Source: JANRLL01 sp033762715
GTDB lineage: Bacteria > Pseudomonadota > Alphaproteobacteria > Rickettsiales > SXRF01
Reading direction: 5' to 3'
Assembly (NCBI GenBank): GCA_033762715.1
Contig: JANRLL010000008.1
Coordinates: forward strand, 62,001-126,000
DNA length: 64,000 nucleotides
Shown piece after piece: positions 10,025 through 18,249 of this stretch; position 1 is the first letter of the stretch, and each line of letters opens with the position of its first letter. The notes beneath the pieces are model-generated. The model made no database searches. It was not told the origin of the DNA and saw only the letters and a list, made by a program, of their open reading frames with translations. The translations under genes were made by a program, and so were the position numbers.

Positions 10025-10192
10025 ATGGCTAAGAAAAATATTGTTTTAATTAAGTTGGTTAGCTCAGAAAACACCGGCTTCTTCTATACCGCGCAAAAGA
10101 ACCCAAAAAAGCAAACGGAAAAACTTTCTTTCCGTAAGTATGATCCGGTTGTGCGCAAACACGTTATTTTCAACGAAGCTAAAATAAAATAA
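10025..10192 (+). CDS. rpmG: 50S ribosomal protein L33
   Basis: A 55-residue basic protein starting [21 protein letters not shown] and containing [15 protein letters not shown], which are diagnostic of L33. The Cys-X-X-Cys pairs of zinc-binding L33 are absent, so this is the zinc-free form. The stop TAA at 10190-10192 shares one base with the ATG of yajC (TAATG), so yajC is probably translated by reinitiation. Confidence 0.95.
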   Translation: MAKKNIVLIKLVSSENTGFFYTAQKNPKKQTEKLSFRKYDPVVRKHVIFNEAKIK

Positions 10193-10569
10193 TGGCTACG
10201 GCGCAGAAACCAGCGGCAGAAACCATTGCCTCTACTGAAGAGCAAGCGGTTCCGCATCAGCTCACGGCTGAGAAAATGATGACCGATAACCTGCTAATGA
10301 TCGGGTTATTATTCTTTATCTTTTATTTTATGCTGATTCGTCCGCAGCAAAAACGCATAAAAAATCACCAAGCGTTGGTCAAATCCCTGCAAAAAGGCGA
10401 CAAGATCATCACCACTGGCGGCATTATCGGCACCATTAGCAAGCTTGAAGGCGATGATATCGTTGTGTTGGAAATTGCACCCGACGTTAAAATTCGTTTG
10501 TCGCGCTCGGCTATCACCGAAGTCGTCAAAGACGGCGCTAGCGGTTCAAAAGTAGCTAACGATAACTAA
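10192..10569 (+). CDS. yajC: preprotein translocase auxiliary subunit YajC
   Basis: A small inner-membrane partner of the SecDF complex. The product is 125 residues with one membrane helix (about 32-50) followed by IRPQQKRIKNHQ, the family hallmark, and a KGDKIITTGGIIGTI domain. The N-terminus has about 27 extra polar residues before the usual start region. The annotated ATG overlaps the rpmG stop, but an internal ATG (MMTDN) would give the more usual length. secD follows. Confidence 0.93.
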   Translation: MATAQKPAAETIASTEEQAVPHQLTAEKMMTDNLLMIGLLFFIFYFMLIRPQQKRIKNHQALVKSLQKGDKIITTGGIIGTISKLEGDDIVVLEIAPDVKIRLSRSAITEVVKDGASGSKVANDN

Positions 10570-10634
10570 CACTGGCATTGACCGGTGAACGGGTTATGGT
10601 GGGGTCCCTATCTCAATTAATTAGCAGGTGACGC

Positions 10635-12215
10635 GTGCTACATTTCGCAAATTGGAAAATCTTTTTGATTGTGGGCTCATGTGCCCTGTTCGTCTTACTG
10701 GCTATTCCAAGCCTGATTCCTGAATCCGCTCGTAATCATTTGCCCAGCTGGTTGCCACATCGGGTGGTGAGCTTGGGGCTTGACCTGCAAGGCGGCTCGC
10801 AACTGCTGCTGGAAGTGGATTTCAACACCTTTGCCCGTGAGCAGCTGGTTAATCTATCAGATGAAATTCGTAGCAAGCTGCGTGAAAAAAAGATCGGCTA
10901 TAAAGGCCTCACTGTCAATGATGGAAAAGTCGTATTTGGTTTACGTGATCCCGTTGCAGACGATGAGATTAGAAAAATTCTGGCGGAAGTCAGCCATGAT
11001 ATTACCGTCGAGCTTTCCCAAGAAAATTATACTGTCGCCTTCAATGATAAATGGATTGCAGCTAGCCGCGCGCAAGTATTAGCGCAATCGCTGCAGATCA
11101 TTGACCGCCGCGTGAACGAAACGGGTACTAAAGAGCCCATTATTCAACGCCAAGGCGATAAGCGTATCTTGCTGCAAGTGCCAGGTTTGGCTGATCCCGA
11201 GCATTTAAAACGTCTTTTGGGCCGAACGGCCAAAATGACTTTCCATCTAGTGGATGAGACAGTGCGTGGCGAAGATATAGAAAGTGGTGTGGTGCCACCA
11301 GGTACGCGTATCGTATTAGCAGATAGCAATGAACGCCATGCTAATGCGCCTGCTAAATATGCGATTTTTTCGCGAGTGATGCTATCAGGTGATTTATTGG
11401 TGGATGCCAATACCAGCTATGATCCGCAAACCAGCGAACCGGTGGTGTCCTTCCGCTTTAATAATACAGGCGCGCGTAAATTTGGTGAAATCACCAGTGA
11501 AAATGTCGGCAAATTATTTGCGATCGTCCTTGATAATAAAGTCATCACTGCACCGGTTATCCGCTCGGCTATTTTGGGCGGTAGCGGCGTCATCAGCGGT
11601 AACTTCACTGTAGAGTCTGCCAATGATCTAGCCTTACTGCTTAGAGCAGGTGCACTGCCCGCGCCGCTTAAAGTGATCGAAGAACGTTCCGTAGGACCAA
11701 GCTTAGGTGCGGATTCAATCAAGGCCGGTGCTTTAGCATCAGGTCTGGCTATTGTGTTGGTTGTGGTGTTCATGGTGTTATTTTATGGCTTGTTTGGCCT
11801 ATTTGCGAACATTGCCATGATCATCAACGCTTTCATGACCCTCTCGCTGCTGGCTTTGTTTGGCGCAACGCTAACATTGCCAGGCATTGCCGGAATCGTA
11901 CTCACTGTAGGTATGGCGGTCGATGCCAACGTACTTATTTATGAGCGCATGCGTGAAGAGATACGTAACGGCAAATCAATCTATGCCGCCATTGAGGATG
12001 GCTTCCGCTTGGCGTTTGGCACGATTTTCGATTCACACATCACCATCTTAATTGCTGCATTGCTGCTCTTTATTTTTGGTACCGGCACGATCAAGGGCTT
12101 TGCCGTGACGCTGGCGATTGGTGTCATTTGCTCTTTATATACCGCCGTATTGGTAACCCGTTTGATGGTTGCTACCTGGTTTAAAAGAACAAAACCAAAA
12201 ACATTGCCGCTGTAA
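10635..12215 (+). CDS. secD: protein translocase subunit SecD
   Basis: A proton-driven RND-type subunit that helps pull secreted proteins out of SecYEG. At 526 residues it has the expected layout. There is an N-terminal helix, the GLDLQGG motif at residues 48-54, a large periplasmic P1 region, and a C-terminal block of five helices with the VGMAVDANVLIYERMREE motif. The start is GTG at 10635, preceded by CAGGTG. The usual partner secF does not follow; an Mth938-domain gene begins 6 bases after the stop. The protein ends just after the last SecD helix, so it is not a SecDF fusion. Confidence 0.95.
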   Translation: MLHFANWKIFLIVGSCALFVLLAIPSLIPESARNHLPSWLPHRVVSLGLDLQGGSQLLLEVDFNTFAREQLVNLSDEIRSKLREKKIGYKGLTVNDGKVVFGLRDPVADDEIRKILAEVSHDITVELSQENYTVAFNDKWIAASRAQVLAQSLQIIDRRVNETGTKEPIIQRQGDKRILLQVPGLADPEHLKRLLGRTAKMTFHLVDETVRGEDIESGVVPPGTRIVLADSNERHANAPAKYAIFSRVMLSGDLLVDANTSYDPQTSEPVVSFRFNNTGARKFGEITSENVGKLFAIVLDNKVITAPVIRSAILGGSGVISGNFTVESANDLALLLRAGALPAPLKVIEERSVGPSLGADSIKAGALASGLAIVLVVVFMVLFYGLFGLFANIAMIINAFMTLSLLALFGATLTLPGIAGIVLTVGMAVDANVLIYERMREEIRNGKSIYAAIEDGFRLAFGTIFDSHITILIAALLLFIFGTGTIKGFAVTLAIGVICSLYTAVLVTRLMVATWFKRTKPKTLPL

Positions 12216-12221
12216 TTCTCC

Positions 12222-12593
12222 ATGGTTGATATTACGCCATTGATAGGAAAGGGGCGTCAACTGATCACCGGCTATGGCGGTGGCGGATTTAAAATCAATC
12301 AGGAACCCGTAGAAGGCGCAGTGCTGATCTTTACCGATGAGGTGAAAGCGCTGGGTGATATTCAAACACTTACCGCAGATCATGCCAAACTGGTTTTGGA
12401 TAAAGAGCCGAGCGTGGAGTTGCTATTGATCGGCACCGGCAAACAGATCCAATATATTCCCGATGAGATAAGACAGTTAATCAGAGCCAGCAATATTGCG
12501 ATGGAAATAATGGATACGGGTGCAGCTTGCAGAACCTATAATGTGTTGCTGACGGAAGAGCGAAGAGTCGCTGCTTTATTGATTGCGGTATAA
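12222..12593 (+). CDS. Mth938-like domain protein (DUF498/NDUFAF3-like)
   Basis: A 123-residue single-domain protein of the Mth938/DUF498 family, whose mitochondrial relative NDUFAF3 assists assembly of respiratory complex I. Visible family features are the GYGGGGFKIN segment, the LLIGTG strand (about residues 67-72) and the MDTGAACRTYNVLLTEERRVAA stretch near the end. In many alphaproteobacteria it sits between secF and a phytoene-synthase-like gene (NDUFAF6-like). Here secD precedes it and a truncated synthase gene lies downstream beyond the dismutase. It is followed at once by a strong terminator. The biochemical role is not established from sequence. Confidence 0.85.
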   Translation: MVDITPLIGKGRQLITGYGGGGFKINQEPVEGAVLIFTDEVKALGDIQTLTADHAKLVLDKEPSVELLLIGTGKQIQYIPDEIRQLIRASNIAMEIMDTGAACRTYNVLLTEERRVAALLIAV

Positions 12594-12617
12594 AAAAGGG
12601 GCCCGAAGGCCCCTTTT
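12594..12617. terminator. bidirectional rho-independent terminator
   Basis: A perfect 10-base stem (AAAAGGGGCC / GGCCCCTTTT) around a CGAA tetraloop, with A-run and T-run flanks. It lies between the convergent Mth938-domain gene (stop at 12593) and the superoxide dismutase gene (stop at 12620), and can serve both strands. Confidence 0.9.
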
Positions 12618-12619
12618 CA

Positions 12620-13336
12620 TTAGCCGAGATTGCTGGCAACAAAGTCCCAGTTGACCAACTTATCCAAGAAGGTCGTCAGATAGTCAGGACGACGATTTTG
12701 GTAATCGAGATAATATGCATGTTCCCACACATCGACCGTAAGCAGTGCTTTTTGACCGTGGATCATCGGCAGGTCGGCATTACCGGTTTTAGTGATTTTA
12801 AGTTTGTCACCTTCGAGCACTAACCAAGCCCAGCCACTGCCAAATTGTGTGGTCGCTGCTTGTTTGAATGCGTCTTTAAATGCATCAAATCCACCCAGGT
12901 CGGTGTCGATTTTTTCTGCGAGTTTGCCGCTTGGTTTACCACCACCATTGGGTTTCATGCAGTTCCAGTAGAACGTATGGTTCCACACTTGCGCGGCATT
13001 ATTAAAAATACCTGCTTTAGCCGGATCTTTGGCGGAATCTTTGATGATCTCTTCCAAGCTTGCATTCGCCAAAGGCGTATCTTTGATCAGGTTGTTCAAA
13101 TTGGTCACATAGGCCTGATGATGTTTGCCATGATGAAACGATAGGGTGTTGGCCGAAATATGTGGCTCAAGACCATTTGCCGGATAGGGCAGATCGGGTA
13201 GGGTGATAGTCATATTCGTCTCCTTATTGATGGCAGGTGAGGCAGCAAAACTTTTTGATACCAATATGTTATCAAGTGCTACCCAGGTTGAAAGGGTTAT
13301 TACACTTTTACAGAATTGTCGTCTAGAGGTTTCCAT
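12620..13336 (-). CDS. sodB: Fe/Mn superoxide dismutase, with possible upstream Tat-signal start
   Basis: Converts superoxide to hydrogen peroxide and oxygen. From the ATG at 13213 the product is 197 residues, the usual length. The metal ligands are His27, His79, Asp161 and His165 (in FHHGKHH, WNHTFYW and DVWEHAYYLDY). AQVWNHTFYW suggests the iron type. That ATG has a near-perfect Shine-Dalgarno sequence (AAGGAG, 7 bases upstream). The frame stays open to an ATG at 13336. This adds 41 residues that read as a twin-arginine signal: SRRQFCK, a hydrophobic stretch, then SFAAS. The long form could be exported and the short form cytosolic. The coordinates give the long form. Confidence 0.93.
   Translation of the reverse strand: METSRRQFCKSVITLSTWVALDNILVSKSFAASPAINKETNMTITLPDLPYPANGLEPHISANTLSFHHGKHHQAYVTNLNNLIKDTPLANASLEEIIKDSAKDPAKAGIFNNAAQVWNHTFYWNCMKPNGGGKPSGKLAEKIDTDLGGFDAFKDAFKQAATTQFGSGWAWLVLEGDKLKITKTGNADLPMIHGQKALLTVDVWEHAYYLDYQNRRPDYLTTFLDKLVNWDFVASNLG
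13213..13227 (-). promoter_or_regulatory. strong internal ribosome-binding site of superoxide dismutase
   Basis: On the minus strand AAGGAG precedes ATG by 7 bases. This supports initiation of a cytosolic 197-residue dismutase at 13213, inside the longer frame that begins at 13336. Confidence 0.75.
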
Positions 13337-13400
13337 AACAATTGCTGGTTTGATCTTTACGTTCTTACATGTATGTGTTCTTTAACAAGAATACAACCCT

Positions 13401-13931
13401 GTGAATGACCCAGTGCGCCTAAAAAATCCATCCTATTGTGCAGAACAAGTACTGAAACATGATAAAGATCGGTTTTTGCTGAGTCTTTTCGTGCATGATG
13501 CTGCGCGCGAGCCATTGCTGGCCATCTATGCGCTTAATGTCGAATTTGTACATATATTTGATGTGGTATCAGAAGAAATGATCGGCCATGTCCGCCTGGC
13601 CTGGTGGCAGGAAGCGTTAGATGAGCTATTTGCGGGTACTGCGGTTAGGCCGCATCCGGTATTACAGGCCTTAGCACCCTTGGTAGAGGCGGGGCATATA
13701 TCAGAAATCGTGATTGAACCGCTTATTTCCAGCTACCGCGCGAGTTTTCCCGAAAAACCACTCGATATGGACCGCTTGCTGGAAAAGGCAGCCTCTACAT
13801 TGATTCGCTCATTAGATGTGCGTTCGCTTTCCTTATGGAAAAAGGCGAACCAGGTGATTCGCATACATCGCATCCGCTACGGCCAATATGCGAATGGCTG
13901 GCTTAAACTTAAATTGCTGTTTGTAATATAG
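13401..13931 (+). CDS. truncated squalene/phytoene synthase-like protein (NDUFAF6-like)
   Basis: The first 120 or so residues match the trans-isoprenyl synthase fold seen in NDUFAF6-like proteins of alphaproteobacteria. RFLLSLFVHDAAREPLLAIYALNVEF is followed by the RLAWWQEALDELF helix that in active enzymes carries a substrate-binding acidic motif. The 176-residue product is about 100 residues shorter than usual. The last 50 residues (basic, isoleucine-rich) do not look like the family. The 3' end overlaps the convergent HisN-like gene by 23 bases. A frameshift or deletion is likely, and it may be a pseudogene. The start is GTG. Its position near the Mth938-domain gene keeps the ancestral neighbourhood. 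Confidence 0.7.
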   Translation: MNDPVRLKNPSYCAEQVLKHDKDRFLLSLFVHDAAREPLLAIYALNVEFVHIFDVVSEEMIGHVRLAWWQEALDELFAGTAVRPHPVLQALAPLVEAGHISEIVIEPLISSYRASFPEKPLDMDRLLEKAASTLIRSLDVRSLSLWKKANQVIRIHRIRYGQYANGWLKLKLLFVI

Positions 13932-14703
13932 TAAGCGCCTGCGCATGAAGCTTCGCATTGGCAGCTGCGATAATGCGGCCATCGCTGTGCAATGTGATAG
14001 AGTTTCCTTGCCAATCGGTGATGATGCCGCCCGCTGATTCGATGACGGGTTTGATCGCGCAAAAATCATATGGTTTCAGCCCAGTATCAACCATAAGACC
14101 TAACAGGCCATTGGCAACCATCGCATACCCGTAAGCGTCGCCACCTAATTGCGTACCGCTGCATTGCGCGCGCAACGTTTCAAAAGCCGCCGCCTCTTTT
14201 TTATTGAAATAATAGGTCGAGGTCGTAGCAATCACCACGTCGGACAACGCAGTGTGGGTAAGCGTTTTAACTGGATTGCCTTTGCATAAGGTTGGCCGGC
14301 CTGGTACTGCCACCCAACGTTCTTTGTTGATTGTCTGATCGATAATGCCCAGCAGCGGAATGCCTTGATGGGTGAGGGCAATCAGCGTGGTAAAAATCGG
14401 ATAGCCGGCAATAAAGGAGCGGGTGCCGTCAATCGGATCAATAACCCATTGCCACGCTGCGCCTGGATTATGCACACCGAGTTCTTCGCCAATGATACCG
14501 TGTTCGGGATAGTGGAAGCGAATTAAATCCTGAATTGCTTTTTCAATTTCCTGATCGGCTTGCGTCACCGGACTTAGGTCTGCTTTCTGTTGGGTTGATA
14601 CGTGCTGGCGAAAATAACGACGTGCAATATCACCTGCTTGATCAGCCAGATGTTCGGCAAAAGCAATAAGCTCAGGGTTGACGATAGGGTGCGCTTGATT
14701 CAT
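13909..14703 (-). CDS. inositol-monophosphatase family phosphatase, HisN-like
   Basis: A magnesium-dependent phosphatase of the IMPase superfamily. Metal-binding residues are visible in IGEELG (Glu73, Glu74) and DPIDGTRSF (Asp89, Asp92). The C-terminal motif is LKPYDFCAIKPVIESAGG, where IMPases have WDxAAG. This PYD form is typical of the histidinol-phosphatase (HisN) branch, so dephosphorylation of histidinol phosphate is the best guess. Inositol-1-phosphate or another sugar phosphate remains possible. No other his genes are in the window. The 264-residue length is normal. Confidence 0.85.
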   Translation of the reverse strand: MNQAHPIVNPELIAFAEHLADQAGDIARRYFRQHVSTQQKADLSPVTQADQEIEKAIQDLIRFHYPEHGIIGEELGVHNPGAAWQWVIDPIDGTRSFIAGYPIFTTLIALTHQGIPLLGIIDQTINKERWVAVPGRPTLCKGNPVKTLTHTALSDVVIATTSTYYFNKKEAAAFETLRAQCSGTQLGGDAYGYAMVANGLLGLMVDTGLKPYDFCAIKPVIESAGGIITDWQGNSITLHSDGRIIAAANAKLHAQALTILQTAI

Positions 14704-14714
14704 GCTATAAACCT

Positions 14715-15311
14715 ATGATTTCAGAACAACATGCCCTGATTCAAGCTTTTCTGCAACAAAAGGCTTTTCCCCTTTCGTCGCAGCCGGTTGAACCGCGCCT
14801 TAATAAAGCAGGCTTAGTGCCCTATAGAATCGAAGATGGCCATTATACCTATTATGTGATGAAGCCTCAGGGTAAAGAAGTGGAAAAACTGGGTGAGCCG
14901 CCTTTTCAATTCGGTAAAGGCACGCGTATGTTTTATACCGAGGCCAAGGGTTGGCAGGATATACGCAGCAAAGAGACCAGCGACATGTTAGAGCCGCTCG
15001 TGCAAACGGCGTTGCGTGAAGGCATAGAAGAATTAGGATTGATACTGCAGCATATCGATCAAATAGTGGATTTAGGGCCATATGGCTTTTCATCGGCCAC
15101 AACCGGCAAACCCAAATATATGTATTTATTTGCAGCCCACATGAAAGACGACGCACAATTTTTGCCAGCGCAAGAAGTAGCAGTCAGCACGGCTGAGCGC
15201 CGCTGGATGAGCTTGCAAGAATTTGCTATTGCCGGCCGTTCCGATCATAAACCGATTTTAGAATCTATTGAACAGAAGCTCAAAACCCATCATGAAACCC
15301 ATCGAGCGTAA
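14715..15311 (+). CDS. Nudix-like hydrolase
   Basis: A 198-residue protein with a recognisable but incomplete Nudix box. Glu93, seven residues, then REGIEELGL (101-109) fit the E-x7-REUxEExGU part, but the leading glycine is missing. Members hydrolyse nucleoside diphosphates linked to another moiety; the substrate cannot be inferred. It is divergent from the HisN-like gene (11 bases apart) and overlaps the start of the next gene by 20 bases. Confidence 0.75.
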   Translation: MISEQHALIQAFLQQKAFPLSSQPVEPRLNKAGLVPYRIEDGHYTYYVMKPQGKEVEKLGEPPFQFGKGTRMFYTEAKGWQDIRSKETSDMLEPLVQTALREGIEELGLILQHIDQIVDLGPYGFSSATTGKPKYMYLFAAHMKDDAQFLPAQEVAVSTAERRWMSLQEFAIAGRSDHKPILESIEQKLKTHHETHRA

Positions 15312-17595
15312 TCCGCAATTCTCCAATTTATTGGTAGGCGCTACCAGCCCTTATTTGCGTCAGCATGCGCATAATCCGGTCTATTGGTATCCATGGGGGC
15401 CGGAAGCGTTGGCGCGCGCGAAAGCAGAAAACAAACCCATCTTGCTGTCGATTGGCTATTCGACCTGCTACTGGTGCCATGTGATGGAGCGCGAGGTATT
15501 TGAGAATGTCTCGATCGCAGCTCTGATGAACCAGAACTTCATCAATATTAAGCTCGATCGCGAAGAGCATCCCGATATTGATAATACTTATATGGTTGCC
15601 AGGCAGCTTATGACCCACGAAGGTGGCTGGCCCAATAATATTTTTCTCACGCCTGACCTAAAACCGTTTTATGCTGGCGGCACCTTTGGACCGGCAGATG
15701 CTTACGGTAAGCCAGGCTTCCCACGCTTGCTTGAATGGCTTCATTTTGCTTGGACCACGCAAGAGCAAGATGTGCGTAATACGGCAGATGAGGCCTTTGC
15801 CACGATTCAGCAATTCTTGGTGTACCAGCCCAAGGAATCAGCCGCGGCTTTTGATATTAGTCGTGCTACCGATCAAACAATAGAAGCACTTCAAAAACAC
15901 TATGATGTGCGTTCGGGCGGTTTTTACCAGGCACCGAAATTTCCGCATGAAGGTTATTTGGATTTCTTACTCAGCTATCACGAATTCACGGGCCATGTCG
16001 AAGCGTTCGACATGGTGGCGCAAAGCTTAGGAAAAATGGCCGCAGGCGGCATTAACGATCATGTGGGATGTGGTTTTCACCGCTATGCTGTCGATAAAGA
16101 ATGGTACGTCCCGCATTTTGAAAAAATGCTCTACACGCAAGCGCTGTTAGCCAGGCTCTATACTGATACGGCGCGCCTGTGCGGCAATCCGTATTTTGCT
16201 GATATCGCACGTAGCATTTTGGATTTTGTCAGCGGTCCGATGACGGATGGTAATGGCGCGTTTTATGCCGCTATTGATGCCGAGACCGATGGGGTGGAGG
16301 GTGCGCATTACGCCTGGGAAGTCGATGAAATTGAGCGTATCTTAAGTTCAGAAGAAGCGGATTTCTTTGAAACCTTCTTTGCGCTCGCCGATATACCTGC
16401 TTTTCCAGGCCATAAGCATGTTAAAGGCCAGGTGATCATCGCTAGAAAACCGCTTTTCCAAGCAGCGATGGAATATAACATTCCCTATGAACAGCTGTCT
16501 GCGAGTGTGGGTGCAGTGATGAACAAGCTGCTTGAGGAGCGCAACAAGCGTGTGCCGCCCGCATTGGATAATAAAATCATTGTCTCATGGAATGGGCTGA
16601 TGATCGATGCGTTTGCGCACGCAGGCGATGTATTAGGACATAAGCGTTATGTGGAGATTGCTCATAAAGCGGCGCAGTATATTTTGGAAAATGCAATCGA
16701 CCAGGAAGGGCGTTTATGCCGCGTGGTGACAATGGGCCGCCCGCAGTTGCTTGCCACACTAGAAGATTATGCCTATCTCATTAAAGGGTTGATCACGCTT
16801 GCGCGCGTTGCGATGGATGCCGATATGTTGGAGACCGCACGGCAACTGACTGCCACGGCACAAATGCTCTTTGGCGATGATGCATCCGCAGGTCTGTATG
16901 CAACGCAAGCCAATGATGTTGTTTTGGTGCGCCCTAAATCGGCCGATGACTCCAATTTGCCCAATGCGAATGCGGTGATGATCCTCAACTGGATTCATCT
17001 CTATGAAATTACCGATGATCACAGCTATCTCGATCGCGCACAAAAAGCGCTCTCTTATTTCTTGCAAGACGATGGCCGCATTTTCTTGGAATATACCACG
17101 TTACTTAAAGCGGCTCAGCGATTGCATGCCATCCAAAACCAGGCTCTGCCTATTACTCCGTCAACATTGGCAGAACATGCAAACCTATCTGTTTCATCCG
17201 ATTTACCGGACGATGTTATTCAAGTGCGCGCGCAATTAGAACCTGAAAATGCCAAACCAGGTGATGCATGCGAACTGCGATTGACGCTCTCTATTAAACC
17301 AGGTTGGCATATTAATGCAGCGCAGGTGCAGCAGTCTTATTTGGTGCCCACACAGGTTGACGTGTATGGCGCACATGTGGAAACCGTAGGCATTCTTTAT
17401 CCGCAAGCTGTTGAGATTCACAACGCGATGAATGGCGAACGTTTGAGTGGTTATCAAGGCGATATAAACATCGTGGCGCGACTTCTTATTCATACTAATT
17501 TGAAAGGCCGTCCGCCGATTAAAGCCATGATTCGTTTGCAGCCTTGTAACGAAACCAGCTGTTACCGCGCCCGCGACATCAGTATAACTATATGA
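15292..17595 (+). CDS. DUF255/YyaL thioredoxin-fold protein with DsbD-like C-terminal domain
   Basis: Residues 1 to about 160 form the thioredoxin-like DUF255 domain: [23 protein letters not shown], then the CYWC active-site-like pair (Cys59, Cys62). The next 430 or so residues match the alpha/alpha-toroid part of YyaL/spermatogenesis-associated-20 proteins ([38 protein letters not shown]). The last 120 or so residues look like a separate domain, [10 protein letters not shown] and later [14 protein letters not shown], resembling the N-terminal domain of DsbD-type thiol-disulfide proteins. At 767 residues it is longer than the usual 680 or so. The start is the ATG at 15292, which gives [10 protein letters not shown]; an upstream ATG at 15268 is also in frame. 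The function of the family is poorly known. Confidence 0.88.
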   Translation: MKPIERNPQFSNLLVGATSPYLRQHAHNPVYWYPWGPEALARAKAENKPILLSIGYSTCYWCHVMEREVFENVSIAALMNQNFINIKLDREEHPDIDNTYMVARQLMTHEGGWPNNIFLTPDLKPFYAGGTFGPADAYGKPGFPRLLEWLHFAWTTQEQDVRNTADEAFATIQQFLVYQPKESAAAFDISRATDQTIEALQKHYDVRSGGFYQAPKFPHEGYLDFLLSYHEFTGHVEAFDMVAQSLGKMAAGGINDHVGCGFHRYAVDKEWYVPHFEKMLYTQALLARLYTDTARLCGNPYFADIARSILDFVSGPMTDGNGAFYAAIDAETDGVEGAHYAWEVDEIERILSSEEADFFETFFALADIPAFPGHKHVKGQVIIARKPLFQAAMEYNIPYEQLSASVGAVMNKLLEERNKRVPPALDNKIIVSWNGLMIDAFAHAGDVLGHKRYVEIAHKAAQYILENAIDQEGRLCRVVTMGRPQLLATLEDYAYLIKGLITLARVAMDADMLETARQLTATAQMLFGDDASAGLYATQANDVVLVRPKSADDSNLPNANAVMILNWIHLYEITDDHSYLDRAQKALSYFLQDDGRIFLEYTTLLKAAQRLHAIQNQALPITPSTLAEHANLSVSSDLPDDVIQVRAQLEPENAKPGDACELRLTLSIKPGWHINAAQVQQSYLVPTQVDVYGAHVETVGILYPQAVEIHNAMNGERLSGYQGDINIVARLLIHTNLKGRPPIKAMIRLQPCNETSCYRARDISITI

Positions 17596-17626
17596 TTTCT
17601 ATGGATAATATATTGTTACCCATGGT

Positions 17627-17655
17627 TTGACATCCATTAGGGGCCTTGTTATACT
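17627..17655 (+). promoter_or_regulatory. near-consensus sigma-70 promoter of rpsU
   Basis: TTGACA at 17627-17632 and TATACT at 17650-17655 with a 17-base spacer. This is the best promoter in the window and fits a highly expressed ribosomal protein gene. Confidence 0.85.
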
Positions 17656-17709
17656 GATAGTCCGTTATTTATGTATATTTGATAAACACTTGGAAGGGGG
17701 TATCATCCT

Positions 17710-17913
17710 TTGGTTGAAGTTTTAGTTCGCGACAATAACGTGGATCAGGCTTTGCGTGCACTCAAGAAGAAGATGCAGCGCGAAGGACTGTTTCGTGAGA
17801 TGAAAATGCGTCGCCATTATGAAAAACCTTCCGAGGCTCGTGTTCGCGAGGCTGCTGAGGCACAAAGACGGGCCCGCAAGCTAGCGCGTAAAAATTCTGA
17901 GCGTGATGATTAA
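17710..17913 (+). CDS. rpsU: 30S ribosomal protein S21
   Basis: A 67-residue basic protein: [25 protein letters not shown] then a [11 protein letters not shown] segment and an arginine/lysine-rich tail, as in S21. The start codon is TTG, preceded by GGAAGGGGG. It stands alone between a consensus promoter and a strong terminator. Confidence 0.97.
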   Translation: MVEVLVRDNNVDQALRALKKKMQREGLFREMKMRRHYEKPSEARVREAAEAQRRARKLARKNSERDD

Positions 17914-17943
17914 TCATCCCTTTTGATTTTATGTCTCTATTTT

Positions 17944-17975
17944 AAAACGCATATGCTCGCGCATATGCGTTTTTT
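17944..17975 (+). terminator. rho-independent terminator of rpsU
   Basis: A perfect 13-base stem (AAAACGCATATGC / GCATATGCGTTTT) around a TCGC loop, ending in six T. It closes the single-gene rpsU unit. Confidence 0.93.
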
Positions 17976-18004
17976 AATTTTCACTCACGATAGAGATAAA
18001 AATC

Positions 18005-18013
18005 TGCTATACT
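18005..18013 (+). promoter_or_regulatory. extended -10 promoter of the small membrane protein gene
   Basis: TGCTATACT is an extended -10 element (TGn then TATACT) with no good -35. It would start transcription about 20 bases before the ATG at 18040. Confidence 0.5.
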
Positions 18014-18039
18014 GGCAGAACCCATTAAGGAGTACGCAC

Positions 18040-18249
18040 ATGCAAAAACCTGAAGTCATTGCAATCGCTGCTCAGCCACCTCTGAAGCAGGCGTTTTTAT
18101 CAGCGCATAATAGTTTGTTGGCCATTGCCGATTTTATGTATGGCACGCCCGAACGTGCAAAAGTCACCTATATGTTCGCATTTTCACTATTGCTGCTGAG
18201 TATGGTGATTTCGCATGAAGCGAGCGCGCTACAAGCCTGCGCGTCTTAG
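18040..18249 (+). CDS. small single-helix membrane protein, unknown
   Basis: A 69-residue product beginning MQKPEVIAIAAQPP. The ATG has a strong ribosome-binding site (AAGGAG, 7-8 bases upstream) and an extended -10 promoter before it, which argues that the gene is real. The first 40 residues are amphipathic. A hydrophobic segment follows (about residues 45-60, FAFSLLLLSMVI), and then a short tail with a cysteine. I do not recognise the family. It lies 3 kb before the virB3-virB6 cluster, but it has one membrane segment and no typical VirB2 pilin features. Its stop overlaps the convergent hydrolase gene by 4 bases. Confidence 0.65.
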   Translation: MQKPEVIAIAAQPPLKQAFLSAHNSLLAIADFMYGTPERAKVTYMFAFSLLLLSMVISHEASALQACAS

